NCBI GenBank assembly: GCA_948567375.1
Contig: OX419755.1
Location: forward strand, 75,724,931 to 75,788,930
Reading direction: 5' to 3'
From: Lunularia cruciata
Lineage: Eukaryota > Streptophyta > Marchantiopsida > Lunulariales > Lunulariaceae
DNA length: 64,000 nucleotides
Part shown: positions 35,263 to 46,722 of the stretch, in pieces
Layout of the letters: each line of letters starts with the position of its first letter
Numbering within the stretch: the first letter of the stretch is position 1
The notes under the pieces: generated by a model
Database searches by the model: none
Told to the model about the DNA's origin: nothing
What the model saw: only the letters and a program-made list of their open reading frames with translations
Made by a program: the position numbers and the translations under genes

Positions 35263-37998
35263 TTAATCAGGTTTAGCAAGAATTGGAGCTATAACAAGGG
35301 ATTGCTTGAGCTCCTCAAAAGCTTTGAGAGCCTCCTTGTCTTCCAAAATCACCATGTAATCTACACCCTTCTTCATGTAGATGGTCAATGCATAAGCCTT
35401 GTTGGAAAATGAAAAGATGAACCTCCTATAGTACCCAACCATCCCCAAGAATTGGTGTAACTTTGTCAAGCTTGAAGGGAATGGAAGGTCTGAGATTTTC
35501 CTCACCTTCTCAAGATCAACTGCTATTCCATCCTTGGAGATGATGTGCCCCAAAAGTAGACCTTCTTCACATCCAAAAATGCACTTCTCTGGGTTGAGTG
35601 ATGCATTTGCCTCATCCAAGCGTTGCAAGACTTTGATTAGGTGCTCAAAGTGCTCCTCCTTGCTCCCATAGACACAAAAATCATCAATGAAGTCTCTCAC
35701 CAATTTCCCAATGAAAGGTTCAAATACCTTGTTCATGAACCGTTGGAATGTGGTTGGAGCATTGCAAAGCCCAAAAGGCATGACCTTGAAAGCGTAAGTT
35801 CCCCAAGGTGTGGTGAATGTGGTGAGTTGTTGATGCTCTGGTGCAATCTTGATTTGGTTATATCCACTATAACCATCTCCAAAACTGTACCTCTCATGAC
35901 CTGCAACCTCCTCCAAGATCTCATCAATGAATGGCAATGGGTAGTAGTCCTTCTTGGTAACAGCATTGAGCTTCTTGTAATCCACACATACCCGAAGCTT
36001 GCCATTCTTTTTCTTCACAATGACAATTGGAGACACCCATTCTGAATTCTCCACCTCAAAGATAAATCCAGCCTCCTTGAGCTTATCAATCTCCTCCTTC
36101 ACAACTAAAGATATTGGTGGGCTAATGCGACGTTGCTTTTGGCGGATTGTTCTTGCATGTGACTCCACCTCTATCTTGTGCTCCTCCAAGGTGACTTCCT
36201 TCAAATCCTTGTAACTAAAAGCAAACACATGGATGAATTTGCGGAAAATCTCCTCAAATCTCACCTTCTCCTCCTTGGTAACATTTGGGCCATACTTGAG
36301 GGTAGCTAACCTTCTCTCTACCTCCTCAAGTGTCAATGGTGATTTGTCTGGGTCCTTCAAAACCTCTGGCTTAGGTGCAAAATCCATAGCACACAAGGGA
36401 TGCACATTTGAATCAGATTCAGATTCATCTTCCTCCGTGGAAGTCTCCTCCTCCATGCTTGTGTCTACACTTGAAGCTCCTTCTCCAGAATCTGATTCCC
36501 AATAATCAGAAGATGGTGTATCTGAATGTGAAGTGTTGGTGGTGTTAGTCACAGGAACTGTGACTCTATGGTTTGATGGCCCAATCTTCAAGTACCCTTT
36601 GTGCCATCGATTAGTTGTGCGTGCTGCTCTCAACCATGGCCTCCCAAGAAGTAAGTCATAGCTTGAATCCTTCAAGATTTGGAAAGTCATGAGATTTTGA
36701 ACTCCCATAACTGAAACTACCACTTTATCCATCACACCTACTGGTCGAACTTGTTGCTTGTTTGCCATGCTCACCACAAATGTTGAAGGTCTTGAGGGTA
36801 TCATACCCAACTTCTTCATCAACCTTTCTGACATGGCATTTGATGCTGATCCTCCATCAACCAATGCATCCTTGATGTTGTGACCATTCACTCTCACATC
36901 AATCTTGGAGGCATATTCACAAGCCTCCCATGGTGCTTGCTTGGCATCCACCACCCCCATTGATACCGGAACTTTTGCCTTCTTTTTCCTCTTGCTCCTT
37001 GTAGAACTCAAACCACCTCTAAGCTCCTTTCTCAAGGTAGGGTTCAAAGCAATTAATTGGCCCACTGTGATGTTAGCCTTGTGACTACCAACATCCTCCA
37101 ACACATTGTAGTTCCATTGTTGCTTTGAGATCAAGAAGTAATCCATCCCCAACTTCTTCCTTGGAGTCTTTGTTGTTGATGGTGTTGAGATGCGAGTGCT
37201 CCTAGTAGACATAGGAGTATCCTTGCTTGAAGTAAATCCTTGAGAAGAGTGAACATCCTCTGCAAAACGAGCTCTCTTCTTCTCTTGTGCCAAAAGCTCC
37301 AAATTAAGACCATTGGAGTTTGAGCACTCTCCCTTCTCATACTTGCTCTCAACCACATCTATGGATGCTATCCCCTTACCTTTGTTGGGATTAGGAGCCA
37401 CTTGGGTTTCACTACCTCCCTCTTTCCATCTATTGGCTCCCTCATAACCCCTTCCTCCATGGTAAGTGGAATTTGGGCAATTCCTTTGGATATGGCCTCT
37501 TCCTCCACAACCAAAAAAATTTCTATCATTGAAATTGTTGGCTGGTTGGCCTCCTCTATATGGATAGTTTCCATAACTCCTAGGCCCTCTCCCTACATTC
37601 TGATCCACCTTTCTCTTCTCCCATAGTTGCACCACATTGATCTTGAGATCCGCAAGTTGTTCTGTGATGGTTTGGAGTGGATCTTTTGGTGGAGGTGCAA
37701 GAACTGGAGCAACTACTACTTGTGGTGCAACTCTTGTCACCAAAGTATCAAAAGTTCCACCATACTTGTAGCTTTGAGGAGGATGCACAACCTCCTTCAC
37801 CACCAAATCACTCTCATCCCCTTCCAAACTCTCCTCCATACAAATTGCAATCTGGATAGCTTCAACCTTGGAAGAAGGTTTCTCATATCTCACCTTGCTT
37901 TTAATTTGTGGTCTCAACCCTCCCAAAAAATTCTTGGTGAGCATGGCCTCTATGCCAATCATTGTAGTCTCCACATCATCCCCACCCTTCCTCAACAC
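35263..37998 (-). CDS. Gag (C-terminal part), protease and RT of element D
   Basis: An open frame of 911 codons. Gag remainder comes first, including a zinc knuckle that reads FFGCGGRGHIQRNC, so the first Cys is missing. Protease has active site LVDGGSASNAM and flap-side SYDLLLGRPWL. RT follows: WVSPIVIVKKKNGKLRVCVD, SGYNQI, MPFGLCNAPTTFQ, catalytic FIDD in VRDFIDDFCVYG, and FLGMVGYYRRFI. The frame stops at 35263 just before RNase H. The DGG protease site is seen in several plant Gypsy lineages. Gag's first part lies in another frame upstream (38362-37976). Confidence 0.88.
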   Translation of the reverse strand: MLRKGGDDVETTMIGIEAMLTKNFLGGLRPQIKSKVRYEKPSSKVEAIQIAICMEESLEGDESDLVVKEVVHPPQSYKYGGTFDTLVTRVAPQVVVAPVLAPPPKDPLQTITEQLADLKINVVQLWEKRKVDQNVGRGPRSYGNYPYRGGQPANNFNDRNFFGCGGRGHIQRNCPNSTYHGGRGYEGANRWKEGGSETQVAPNPNKGKGIASIDVVESKYEKGECSNSNGLNLELLAQEKKRARFAEDVHSSQGFTSSKDTPMSTRSTRISTPSTTKTPRKKLGMDYFLISKQQWNYNVLEDVGSHKANITVGQLIALNPTLRKELRGGLSSTRSKRKKKAKVPVSMGVVDAKQAPWEACEYASKIDVRVNGHNIKDALVDGGSASNAMSERLMKKLGMIPSRPSTFVVSMANKQQVRPVGVMDKVVVSVMGVQNLMTFQILKDSSYDLLLGRPWLRAARTTNRWHKGYLKIGPSNHRVTVPVTNTTNTSHSDTPSSDYWESDSGEGASSVDTSMEEETSTEEDESESDSNVHPLCAMDFAPKPEVLKDPDKSPLTLEEVERRLATLKYGPNVTKEEKVRFEEIFRKFIHVFAFSYKDLKEVTLEEHKIEVESHARTIRQKQRRISPPISLVVKEEIDKLKEAGFIFEVENSEWVSPIVIVKKKNGKLRVCVDYKKLNAVTKKDYYPLPFIDEILEEVAGHERYSFGDGYSGYNQIKIAPEHQQLTTFTTPWGTYAFKVMPFGLCNAPTTFQRFMNKVFEPFIGKLVRDFIDDFCVYGSKEEHFEHLIKVLQRLDEANASLNPEKCIFGCEEGLLLGHIISKDGIAVDLEKVRKISDLPFPSSLTKLHQFLGMVGYYRRFIFSFSNKAYALTIYMKKGVDYMVILEDKEALKAFEELKQSLVIAPILAKPD

Positions 37999-38362
37999 TA
38001 TGCGAAATCTGGACTCTTAACTTTTTCACTCTTTCCACATAGACTCTCACTTTCTCTCCTTCTCCTTGCTTGAGAAATGTGACCTCACTCATCAATCTCT
38101 CATAACTCTCATCAGGAAGAAAGTTCTCAATGAGTGCTGAAGTCAAAGTCTCCCAAGACTCCTCTTCCCCATCTCTCCTCTCTCTCTTTTGGTATTCTGA
38201 CTCATACCATGTAAGTGCTGCATCCTCAAAGAAATCTGGTAATAATGAGGCCCACTCATTCTTCCTCCTCTCATTGTTTCCTATGCAAGCTCTCTTGAAG
38301 TCTCTCACAAAGGCCTCCACATCTTCTCCATCCTTGCCAAAGAAAACCGGAAGTTTCCCCAT
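37976..38362 (-). pseudogene. Gag N-terminal part of element D
   Basis: Starts at MGKLPVFFGKDGEDVEAFV, with the Gag core block WASLLPDFFEDAALTWYES and the block ETLTSALIENFLPDESYERL. The last part overlaps the downstream frame at 37998, where a single frameshift would join the two. Gag forms the capsid around the element RNA. Confidence 0.85.
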
Positions 38363-38577
38363 CTTAATCTCTCACTATCTTTTTCTCTTTTCTTTTCTCT
38401 CACTCTATAACTAATAGAGTATATACATGACTAACACCATTTGAGAGTAATCCACCCTAGGTAACACAAAAGGTTCAGGTTGCTCCAAGATTTCTATAGC
38501 AACATCAAATCCTAGAGTGCATATTAATTGAACCCTCATGGATAGTTTATCCATAAGTTGAAAGATTATCTCCATCA

Positions 38578-39211
38578 CTAATCTTGAGAACTAGCTGATG
38601 AAGGTGGTAGTATTTCTGTAGCTGTACTAAGACTCTCTCCAAGATCCTTCACCAAAGTCTCCAAAAGAGATTTTACTTCACTACACTCATGTCCTTTTGG
38701 AAGTCCTTCAACTCCACAAACCTCACACAACTCCTTGGTCTTAGATCTTCTCCCTCCCAATCTTGGTGAAGAAGGTCCAACATGTAAACCCAAGTCCAGT
38801 AAGCCTCTCCTTTCTCTCAATCTCTTGCTCTCAAAAGTCAATGGACATGAACTTGCCTTATGTCCCTTCTCTCCACACAAAAAGCACTTAGACTCACTCT
38901 TTCCTCCAAGTGGTGTAGATTTTTGGATCCTCTCAACACTTTCTTCAAATTCTATTGTAAAATCTCTTTTTGTCAAATCCACCCCTAAAATTACCTCAAA
39001 CCCTTGAGGAACCTTGCATAATCTCAATTTCCACTCTTGATGACCCTCCATATTCCCAAGATGAATCTAAACACTCAAACATGCTTTTTGTTGATCTCAA
39101 ACTCCTCATGCATGAGATCTCCACTCTGCAGAATTGACCCTTCCTCACAATGTCACTCAAATCTCCCAACCAGTATGTCACAGTCCTTTGAAATTTTTCA
39201 CACTTGATCAC
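38578..39211 (-). pseudogene. Extra zinc-knuckle ORF upstream of gag in element D
   Basis: Two overlapping minus-strand frames (39211-38996 and 39051-38578), probably one ORF with a frameshift near 39020. The second frame has a perfect CCHC knuckle, CFLCGEKGHKASSC, and a further Cys/His group, CEVCGVEGLPKGHEC, then a Ser-rich end. It lies between the LTR and gag, in sense orientation, about 215 bp before the gag start. An additional ORF here is not part of the basic Gypsy plan. CCHC knuckles bind single-stranded nucleic acid, so an RNA-binding accessory role is possible. Confidence 0.6.
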
Positions 39212-39861
39212 AACTCTAGGATATCCCTCCCTGCAAAATTTCAGATCTTTTCATCTAGCCGTTTGGCTTACACATCTTTCTATTCAGCACATAAATCTAT
39301 TCACTTCAAAAACTCATAACGCCCTGCACAAAAACGATCTCTCTCTAATTTTTGTGGCAGCACTTACAATGCACTTAATTTTCTTGGGACCTTTCAGGAC
39401 AATTCACTAAAAATTGAAGAAATGGCAGACTCTGTACAATTTTCCAGAGAGCATGCAGTTGTAGGAGCACTTTACCTTATCAACTTTCAAAAATTCTAGA
39501 CCAGTGCGCATAGTAGCTCTCATAATAATTTTAAGTGTGCTAACTGAAAGATAACCCAAGCTATCATGTGTAGAAATTTCAAGTCTAGATATGAAACTTG
39601 AGATTTTGCCCAAAATCACCTTAATCTCCAAAATCTGCAATCCACCTCACACAATCTCTCCAATTCCTCTCATGTGTACAAGATGTACAAAATCACCTCA
39701 AAGACATCATAAAGAAATACAAGGTATACAAATGGATCTTGGTTCTCTAACATAAGTTCAGTCCTCTCCTCTCCTAATGTTCTCTCCAAGTGAGCTCTCA
39801 TAGCCTCCTTCTGCCTAATGTAGAATTGAACGCGGAACATTATCTTGCCTTCTAGAGAGGT

Positions 39862-39879
39862 CTCGGCAACGGAACCAAA
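39862..39879 (-). other. Primer-binding site of element D
   Basis: On the minus strand TTTGGTTCCGTTGCCGAG lies two bases after the 5' LTR end. It resembles the TTGGCGCCGTTGCCGG-type site of many plant Gypsy elements. The leader from here to 39212 shows no other domain. Confidence 0.65.
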
Positions 39880-39881
39880 AA

Positions 39882-40566
39882 TGTGAGCCGGCCTGTCTCT
39901 CACTCAGGATGAACCTCTGATGGCTATTATGGTAGCGCACCATGGACTAAGAAGGCAAGGAACCCAAATTCCATCATACTCCTCCAAGGCTAACACTCCA
40001 AGACTCAAGACATTGCTCACTAGAGAACTCAATGAGAGAGAGATAGTTGCAGATGAAAGGATGATGAGTACCTCCTCACCCCTTGCTTGTATACTTGTGA
40101 AATAGTTACGTACCAAAGTTACTAATTACCGTAGTAACTCAAGTTACTAGACTAAAAGTCAAGTAAAGTCAACAAGTAGAAAGGAATATCCATTCACATG
40201 GGTATATTCCCCTAAGCATGTGGTCTTATCTTGACCCAACCACTAAGTCAAGGATTCCTTCACATGGGCTATCCTTGGACTAAAGAAGAATTCAAAACAA
40301 AAAGGCTTGCGGGCCCAAGAGTTCTCAACTCTTTCCTCAAAGCCAAACACCTATGAATAATACCAAGTCAACACACTAAAATCCAAAATAGTGGTGCTCA
40401 TCTTTTCTACTTCCTCTAAAGTAAGGTCCCTTCTATCTTAGCTATGACTAACTTTAGCTAACCATGACTAATATAGAACCATCCTTTATCTCTATATAAA
40501 TAATATCTCTTAAGTACTTTTAATACCAAGTTAAATATCACAATACCACACACATGCACCTATGTA
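39882..40566 (-). repeat. 5' LTR of element D
   Basis: On the plus strand from TGTGAGCCGGCC to CATGCACCTATGTA. It is nearly identical to 32795-33486, but the last 8-10 bases of the outer end (GGGTGTTACA in the other LTR) are missing or changed, so the exact end is uncertain. Confidence 0.85.
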
Positions 40567-42255
40567 TAGTCCTCTCTAGACATCTCCCGGAAAAACCCTT
40601 TCCCTTCAGTTCCTGCACAGGCCAGCTTCTCAACTCAAAATTTCTTTTTTCCTGTCACTCCTCTATCCTCCTTGGACATCTCATGAAAAAACCCTTTTCT
40701 TCAATTCCTGCCCAGGCCAGCTTCTCAACTTGAAATTTCTTCTTTCATGTCACTCCTCTGTCCTCCCTAGACATCTCCTGAAAAAACCTTTTTCTTCAGT
40801 TCCTGCCGAAGCCAGCTTCTCAACTCAAAATTTCTTCTTTCTTGTCACTCCTCCGTCCTTCCTAGACATCTCCCAAAAAACCCTTTCCCTTTATTTCCTG
40901 CACAGGCCAACTTCTCAACTCAAAATTTCTTCTTTCTTGTCACTCCTCTGTCTTCCCTAGACATCTCTTGAAAAACCCTTTCCCTTTAGTTCCTACACAG
41001 TCCAGCTTCTTAACTTAAAATTTTTTCTTTTTCCTCTATCCTCTCTAGACATCTCCCAAAAAACCCCTTTTCTTTAGTTCCTACCCAAGCCAGCTTCTCA
41101 ATGCAAAATTTCTTCTTTCTTGTCACTCCTCTGTCCTCCCTAGACATCTCCAAAAAACCCTTTCCCTTCAGTTCCTGCACAGGCCAGCTTCTCAACTCAA
41201 AATTTCTTCATTCCCCTCTGTCCTCTTTAGACATCTCCCAAAAAAACCCTTTCCCTTCAATTCCTACACAGGCCAGCCTCTCAACTCAAAATTTATTCAT
41301 TCCCCTCTGTCCTCTCTAGACATTTCCCAAAAAAACCCTTTCCCTTCAGTTCCTGCACAGGCCAGCTTCTCAACTCAAAATTTCTTCTTTCTTGTCACTC
41401 CTCTTTCCTCCCTAGACATCTCCTGAAAAACCCTTTCCCTTTAGTTCCTGCACAGGCCAGCTTCTCAACTCAAAATTTCTTCTTTCCCCTCTGTCCTCTC
41501 TAGACATCTCCCAAAAAAACCCCATTTCTTTAGTTCCTCCATAGGCCAGCTTCTCAACTCAAAATTTCTAGTTTCTTGTCACTCCTCTATCCTCCCTAGA
41601 CATCTCCCAAAAAAACCTTTTTCTTCAGTTCCTGCACATGCTAGCTTCTCAACTCGGAATTTCTTCTTTCCTGTCACTCCTCTGTCCTCCCTAGACATCT
41701 CCTAAAAAACCCTTTTCTTCAGTTCATGCACATGCCAACTTCTCAACTTGAAATTTCTTTTGTCATGTAACTCCTCTATCCTCCTTAGACATCTCCCAAA
41801 AAAACCCTTTTCTTCAGTTCCTGCACAAGCCAACTTCTCAACTTGAAATTTCTTTTGTCATGTAACTCCTCTATCCTCCCTAGACATCTCCTGAAAAACC
41901 CTTTCCCTTCAGTTCCTACACATGCCAGCTTCTCAACTCAAAATTTCTTCATTCCACTCTATCCTCTCTAGACATCTCCCAAAAAAACCCTTTTCTTTAG
42001 TTCCTGCACAGGCCAACTTCTCAACTCAAAATTTCTTCTTTCCTGTCACTCCTCTGTCCTCCCTAGACATCTCCCAAAAAACTCTTTCCCTTCAGTTCCT
42101 GCACAGGCGAGCTTCTCAACTTGAAATTTCTTCTTCCCTATCATTCCTCTGTCCTCCCTAGACATCTCCCAAAAAACCCCTTTTCTTCAGTTCCTGCACA
42201 GGCCAGCTTCTCAACTCAAAATTTCTTCTTTCTTGTCCCTCCTCTATCATCCTGA
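40567..42255. repeat. Minisatellite of element C 3' LTR, right block (about 19 units)
   Basis: Continuation of the 32320-32794 array beyond element D: AGACATCTC or a close variant recurs about every 85-97 bp from 40577 to 42253. Units differ by small changes (CCCGG, CTGAAA, CCAAAA variants). With the left block the 3' LTR has about 24 units, against 4 in the 5' LTR. Confidence 0.9.
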
Positions 42256-42564
42256 CATCTCCCAAGAAACCCTTTCTTTCTCTTCTCCTTTCTTTCCTTG
42301 TCACCCCAAAACCCATTTGATATTACAGCTAACTAAAATACTCTTGAGACCCCAATAACATAAACAAACTCCAACGCTTAAGTGACATGCAAATAAACCC
42401 TGAGCTTATGTAACATTAAGAAAATCCACCACTCAATTTCCTCCCTCCCTTAACACAAGAGAAAATCCTTGAGCTTATAGGAACGCAAAACAACTACCGG
42501 TTTCACCATAACATAAACCCTTGAGTTCACTAACATGAAAAACTCACACCAAATAGCACCAATA

Positions 42565-43795
42565 CTACGTGTAGACTGTTTTCATGATGACATCCACCCC
42601 CACCAACCCTGTGCAGACACCGGTCTGCTTCAGCAGTTCGGAGTGATCAATATCAGCTTTCTTCAGTGGCATCTTCCAAATCACCTCCAGAGCTGAGTTC
42701 ACGATCTCTTTCCTCCTTGGTTCCCAATCACCTCTTGAAAAGTTTAACCCTTTTCCCTGCATAAGGCAGACTATGTGTAGCGCCATCTAGCTCTTGCACA
42801 TTGTAGGTGGCATTCTCGTGAACTTTGGTAACAACAAATGGACCATGCCAACGGCGGGCAAACTTCTTGAGGGTCGAATGCTGTACGTCTAGGCTGTTAT
42901 TAGAAATCAGCACCCAGTCCCCTTCATTGATAGGCACTGGTCACAGCCGGTGAGCCTTGTCAAAGTATACTTTGTTCCTCAGCCGCGCTTCCTTCACCTT
43001 CTTGCGCGCCACTTGTATTTTCTGTTGTGTCAGGTTAAAGTGCTTGATTTTGCGCATTATCAATTCCTCTATAGACACATTATCCTCCCACTAAACAATT
43101 TGCCAACTAACAATGTCCTCTTCCACTGGCATAATAGGTAAGTGCCCTGATACTAACTCAGCAGGTGGCATCCCAGTTACCAAGCTGCAAGTTAACCTAT
43201 CAGCCATAAACGCTAAGGGCAGCAAATCAGGCCATCTGTATGTCTCACCTTGGCAAGCCTTCACCAAAGCATTCACTATCGGTGGATGACCTTGTTCACT
43301 CTTACCGTTGGCTTCTAGATTGTAGGCAGTAGTCAGGTTCAGTTTGATGTTGAACTTAGCAAATAAGTCAGCTGCTTCCCTTGCATCCAACTATCCTTGA
43401 TCTGCCCTCATCCGGTAGAAACATCCGTGCGTGGCAATGATATCCTCTAAGACAAACCGACACACCTATTGGGTATGTGTAGGCAACAACGCTCTTCCTT
43501 CCACATAATTAGATAGATCTTCCCTAGCTAGTACTAGATATTTAGCTCCTTGGACTCCTAAAGGCATATGAACCAAGTCCAAAACCCACTGAAAATGGAG
43601 ATTCAGCGGATAAGTAGGTTTCAAACCATCTCTATGCCTTACCTTGGAGTAGATCTGACAGATTTCACAGGTTTCCACATACCATTGTACCTCTATATAA
43701 ATACCTGGCCACCAGTTCAAACCCTGGATGCGCTTGTATGTACCCTGAACCCCATGATGTCTGGTAGCATCCGCATCATGCAACTCCCGTAGCAC
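42565..43795 (-). pseudogene. Integrase and C-terminal tail of element C
   Basis: The zinc module has DATRHHGVQGTY and CEICQIY (about 43775-43650). The catalytic core shows WVLDLVHMP, RADQG followed by a stop, and NGKSEQGHPPIV carrying the Glu. The GPY/F-like tail has RWHGPFVVTKVHENATYNV (about 42860-42800). Frames are broken by stops near 43463, 43391 and 43090 and by a frame change near 42760; the other frame carries RGDWEPRRKEIV to the end. No chromodomain is seen. Confidence 0.85.
42593..42612 (-). other. Polypurine tract of element C
   Basis: On the minus strand GGTTGGTGGGGGTGGA directly precedes the LTR start TGTCATCATGAAAAC, the plus-strand priming site. Confidence 0.75.
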
Positions 43796-43858
43796 TCTCT
43801 ACTTTTTCTCCTCATCTCCCAACACTCTAAGTGGAACTTCAGAGCGGCCTTTGGGCCT

Positions 43859-44560
43859 TCACCAGAGATACCCGTCCTTCAACACGAATTTTCCGGATCT
43901 CCTTCTAATCTTCTCAAACTCTTCCTTGTTCCATTTGGAGTTCTTCTCTAGAGAACTAAGATACTTTCCAACAACCAGAAGATCATCCTTGTATAGTTCT
44001 TCTCTAAAGTGTAAGTTCAATTCCAACTCATGCACATCCACCATACAGTTATTTTCAGCTTCTTCATAACATGCTCTAGACAGCATATCAGCTATTGGAT
44101 TGTCCTTCCCAGCTATGTATCTTAGCTTTGGATTAAACATCTGAATGAACACTATCCAACGCAACATGGCAATGTCTGGAGTGTCACAATTGGCAACCAT
44201 TCCAAGCAGCGGCAAGCAATTTGTCTCGAGGATGACATAGGTCCCTATTAGGAAGTTTCTATCCTATCTTAGCGCTATCTTGGCACCCCATAATTCCCGT
44301 TTGATCTGAGGGTACCTCCGCTGCCGTTCCGTGAAGATTCTTGCTCCAAACCTTGCTGCAAATCTGCTGCCATTCTTGTCATCTTGGCCCACAGCCCAAC
44401 CAGCAGCATAGGGACTTGAGTAAACCGTAACTATAATCGGTCACCCACAGCGGTAGTCAAGCGGGTGGAGCACAGGCGGGTTCTGAGCACTTTCTTCAAA
44501 TTTTCCATAGCAACCAAATGGTTTGGTCTCTAGACAAACCTAATCCTTTTCCTCAAAAAC
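43859..44560 (-). pseudogene. RNase H and connecting region of element C
   Basis: Frame broken above 44215. Below it the block AMLRWIVFIQMFNPKLRY then GKDNPIADMLSRACY (about 44110-44060) is the typical end of Gypsy RNase H. KFVLKDGYLW (about 43890-43860) leads to integrase. Acid residues at DNPIADMLSR correspond to the last RNase H catalytic region. Confidence 0.75.
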
Positions 44561-45624
44561 TAGTGGAGCGGCTCTGCAACATGACCAAAAGGAAAAATCC
44601 AAATACGGTAGAAAACACATGCCCCTAAGAACCTTCTTACCTCCTGAACCAAGGCACAGTCCTTGATCTTCCTGATAATGTCTACCTTCTCTGGATTCAG
44701 CTTCCTACCATACAAGCCACACAAGTGTCCCACCATAAGGATTTCTCCAAGTCCAAATGCCGACTTCTCTCCAGAGAGAGTCACCCCTGCTTCCATCAAC
44801 CTTCTCAGTATCACTTCCACATACTAAATATGATCTATGACAAATCTCCTAATACCTCTATCCATCAAAGTTTCATCCTTCTTGCTCTTTATGCAGCCCT
44901 TGATAGGTAGATTGTCCAGGAATGGACGGGTCTTCTCAAGGATAAGAGACTGCAGAATTTGATCCATAGCGCTTTGCATATGCGCCACAAAGTTAGTAGC
45001 CCCCATTGGGAGAGTGCACATACGCATCAGTCCTAACGGTGTTTGCATTGTGGTTATGTCTTGGCTCCCTTCAGCAAGCTGAAACTGATCATAACCTGAA
45101 TACAAATCTCCTATAGAGTAGATTGCCCTCCCTGCAAACTCCTCAGAAAACTCATCTACAACCGGTCTGACACCAGAATTCCGGATTGTTACCTTATTTG
45201 GCGGTTGCATATCCTCTATGAACTGCAACTTACCATTCTTCTTCCGGACTGTGAACCAAAAATTTGAGTATGGCGCTTCTGATGGTTCTAAATTCTTTGC
45301 CTGAACTTTCTCCTTCAATAGTTCCGTCAATTGGGGCAGAAGCGCCTTTGGCACCGTTATTGGTCTCAGATCCCATGGTACATGCGGAACCGTGAAAATT
45401 ATCATTGGTGTGACTTCTTGTGGGTTCACACACCTGATCTCCTCGATCTTGAAAGCAAATGCTTTCCCACACTTACCAATCATTTCCTTAAATGCATGGC
45501 GCTCAACCTCTGTGAGCAAACCATCCCCTCCGACTATAAGCTTGTCCAAGATCTCTTTAGTAAACGTATGACCAATATCCTTTTCCTTTCTCAGTCTTGG
45601 TTCCTCTCTAGTCCTACGCAACAA
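44560..45624 (-). pseudogene. Reverse transcriptase of element C
   Basis: Ty3/Gypsy RT: FWFTVRKKNGKLQFIEDMQ, DLYSGYDQFQLAEGSQD, TPLGLMRMCTLPMGATN. The catalytic tetrad reads FLDN in KTRPFLDNLPIKG, so the second Asp is Asn. A TAG near 44822 splits the frame; the thumb and connection (GEKSAFGLGEILMVGHLCG, then EVRRFLGACVFYR) follow to 44560. The region upstream to 46074 (MRFSLGVFSEKVGGQG...) in the same frame has no recognised domain and is the protease-RT linker. Confidence 0.85.
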
Positions 45625-46560
45625 TTAAGAAGCATCCAATGGCAATGGGACAGCAATAGGACAAACCTTTTTGTCCACTGTTTTGTACTTAGTGTTACAT
45701 CTCACTTCATGAACCAATTCTAGAAGTGTTTCATGAAGCTCCCTTCCTATTTCAATCACGGGTTCTCCTTTCTCCATTGCCCCAATCACCTTCTGGACTG
45801 CCTTGCCTTCTCCCCAATCCTCCATCACTCCAATGATAGTCTTGCTGTCATCCATTTCCTTTGTTGTCTTCAAAACTCTATCTTTCCCTTTCATTCTTTT
45901 CTGCAAAATTCCTGAGGTGCTCCCTACGTATGCAAAGCAAACAGTTCTTCCACTCTGGATTCCCACATAGGTCCTATCAAAATAGTCTTCCTCGCTGATC
46001 TCTTGTAGTGGGATGTAGCATATGGCACCTTGTCCTCCCACCTTCTCTGAAAAGACGCCTAGTGAAAACCTCACCTTCCAGTAGGCTTCTCTGGATCTCT
46101 TAACTCTCTCCTGTTCCTATCGCTGCCCGGCAACATAGTAGGGAATTGCACTATTCTGGTCCCGTTCTGACTTCTAACCTTCACCACGTGAGTCCCATCA
46201 TTCAATACTTTGCTCTCCATTCTAAACAGAGAAATGAAGGGCTGTCCTAGGATCACCGGGTAGGGCAAGGTATCATGCAAAAACACGTTAATAGGCTCTG
46301 CCACATTCCCTATCTTGATTCTAACATCAGGACAAGCTCCCCACAATGCATTTCTGGTTTTATTCACTGATTTTACCTTCCAGTCAATGTCATGGTCCAC
46401 CCCAATGCCCTCCATCGTAGACCGCCTTTGACATGAGGTTGACCTTAGATCTTGAATCAATCAGCACTCTCACCGGGTTTTTCACTCCTTGCATCTTGAT
46501 CTTGCACTCGCTGCAACTCCTCACCCAAAAAGAGTCTTGCACCTCTTCCGACAAAGGCAT
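45625..46560 (-). pseudogene. Protease and linker of element C
   Basis: Aspartic protease region: GVKNPVRVLIDSRSKVN (about 46500-46440) carries the active-site triad as D-S-R instead of D-S-G, so catalysis should be lost. The downstream protease block PYPVILGQPFISLFRMESKV (about 46275-46215) is intact. The linker 46074-45625 is open for 149 codons up to a stop just before RT. Confidence 0.75.
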
Positions 46561-46722
46561 AAAAGGCTTCTCATCCTCAAGAGGAGCATCATAAACACGT
46601 GCTTCTCAGGTCTCACCCCCTGGCTTTTCCTGCTCAAGCTCTAGGCCAAAAGTTCCCACCTCTCCTTCAGCCTCACTCCCATCCTCGTACAGCAAAGACG
46701 TGTGCGGTCCTTCCTTGTAGAA

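Larger units (their letters stand above)
32795..40566 (-). mobile_element. Element D: nearly intact Ty3/Gypsy retrotransposon, sense minus
   Basis: LTRs at 32795-33486 and 39882 to about 40566 are nearly identical over about 690 bp, so the insertion is recent relative to everything around it. The internal minus strand carries primer-binding site, an extra zinc-knuckle ORF, gag, protease, RT-RNase H, integrase and polypurine tract. Known lesions: one frameshift in gag near 37980, TAA near 35260 and TGA near 33800. It sits in the minisatellite of element C's 3' LTR. Flanks (GTCT before, GTCCT after) suggest an imperfect target duplication; the right end appears to have lost a few terminal bases. 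Confidence 0.9.
31135..42592 (-). repeat. 3' LTR of element C (split by element D)
   Basis: On the plus strand from TGTTGGGGAATTTC to CATGATGACA. It matches 48528-50190 at both ends: roughly 31135-32320 on the left, and 42255-42592 on the right. Between them are a minisatellite (32320-32794 and 40567-42255) and element D (32795-40566). Without D it is about 3.7 kb against 1.66 kb for the 5' LTR, and the difference is minisatellite copies. Confidence 0.85.

Noticed and set aside
32417-42161. Plus-strand frames with SLDISQK.PF repeats, which look like a repetitive protein
   Set aside because: Translation of the 95-bp minisatellite in the LTR of element C, antisense to the element.
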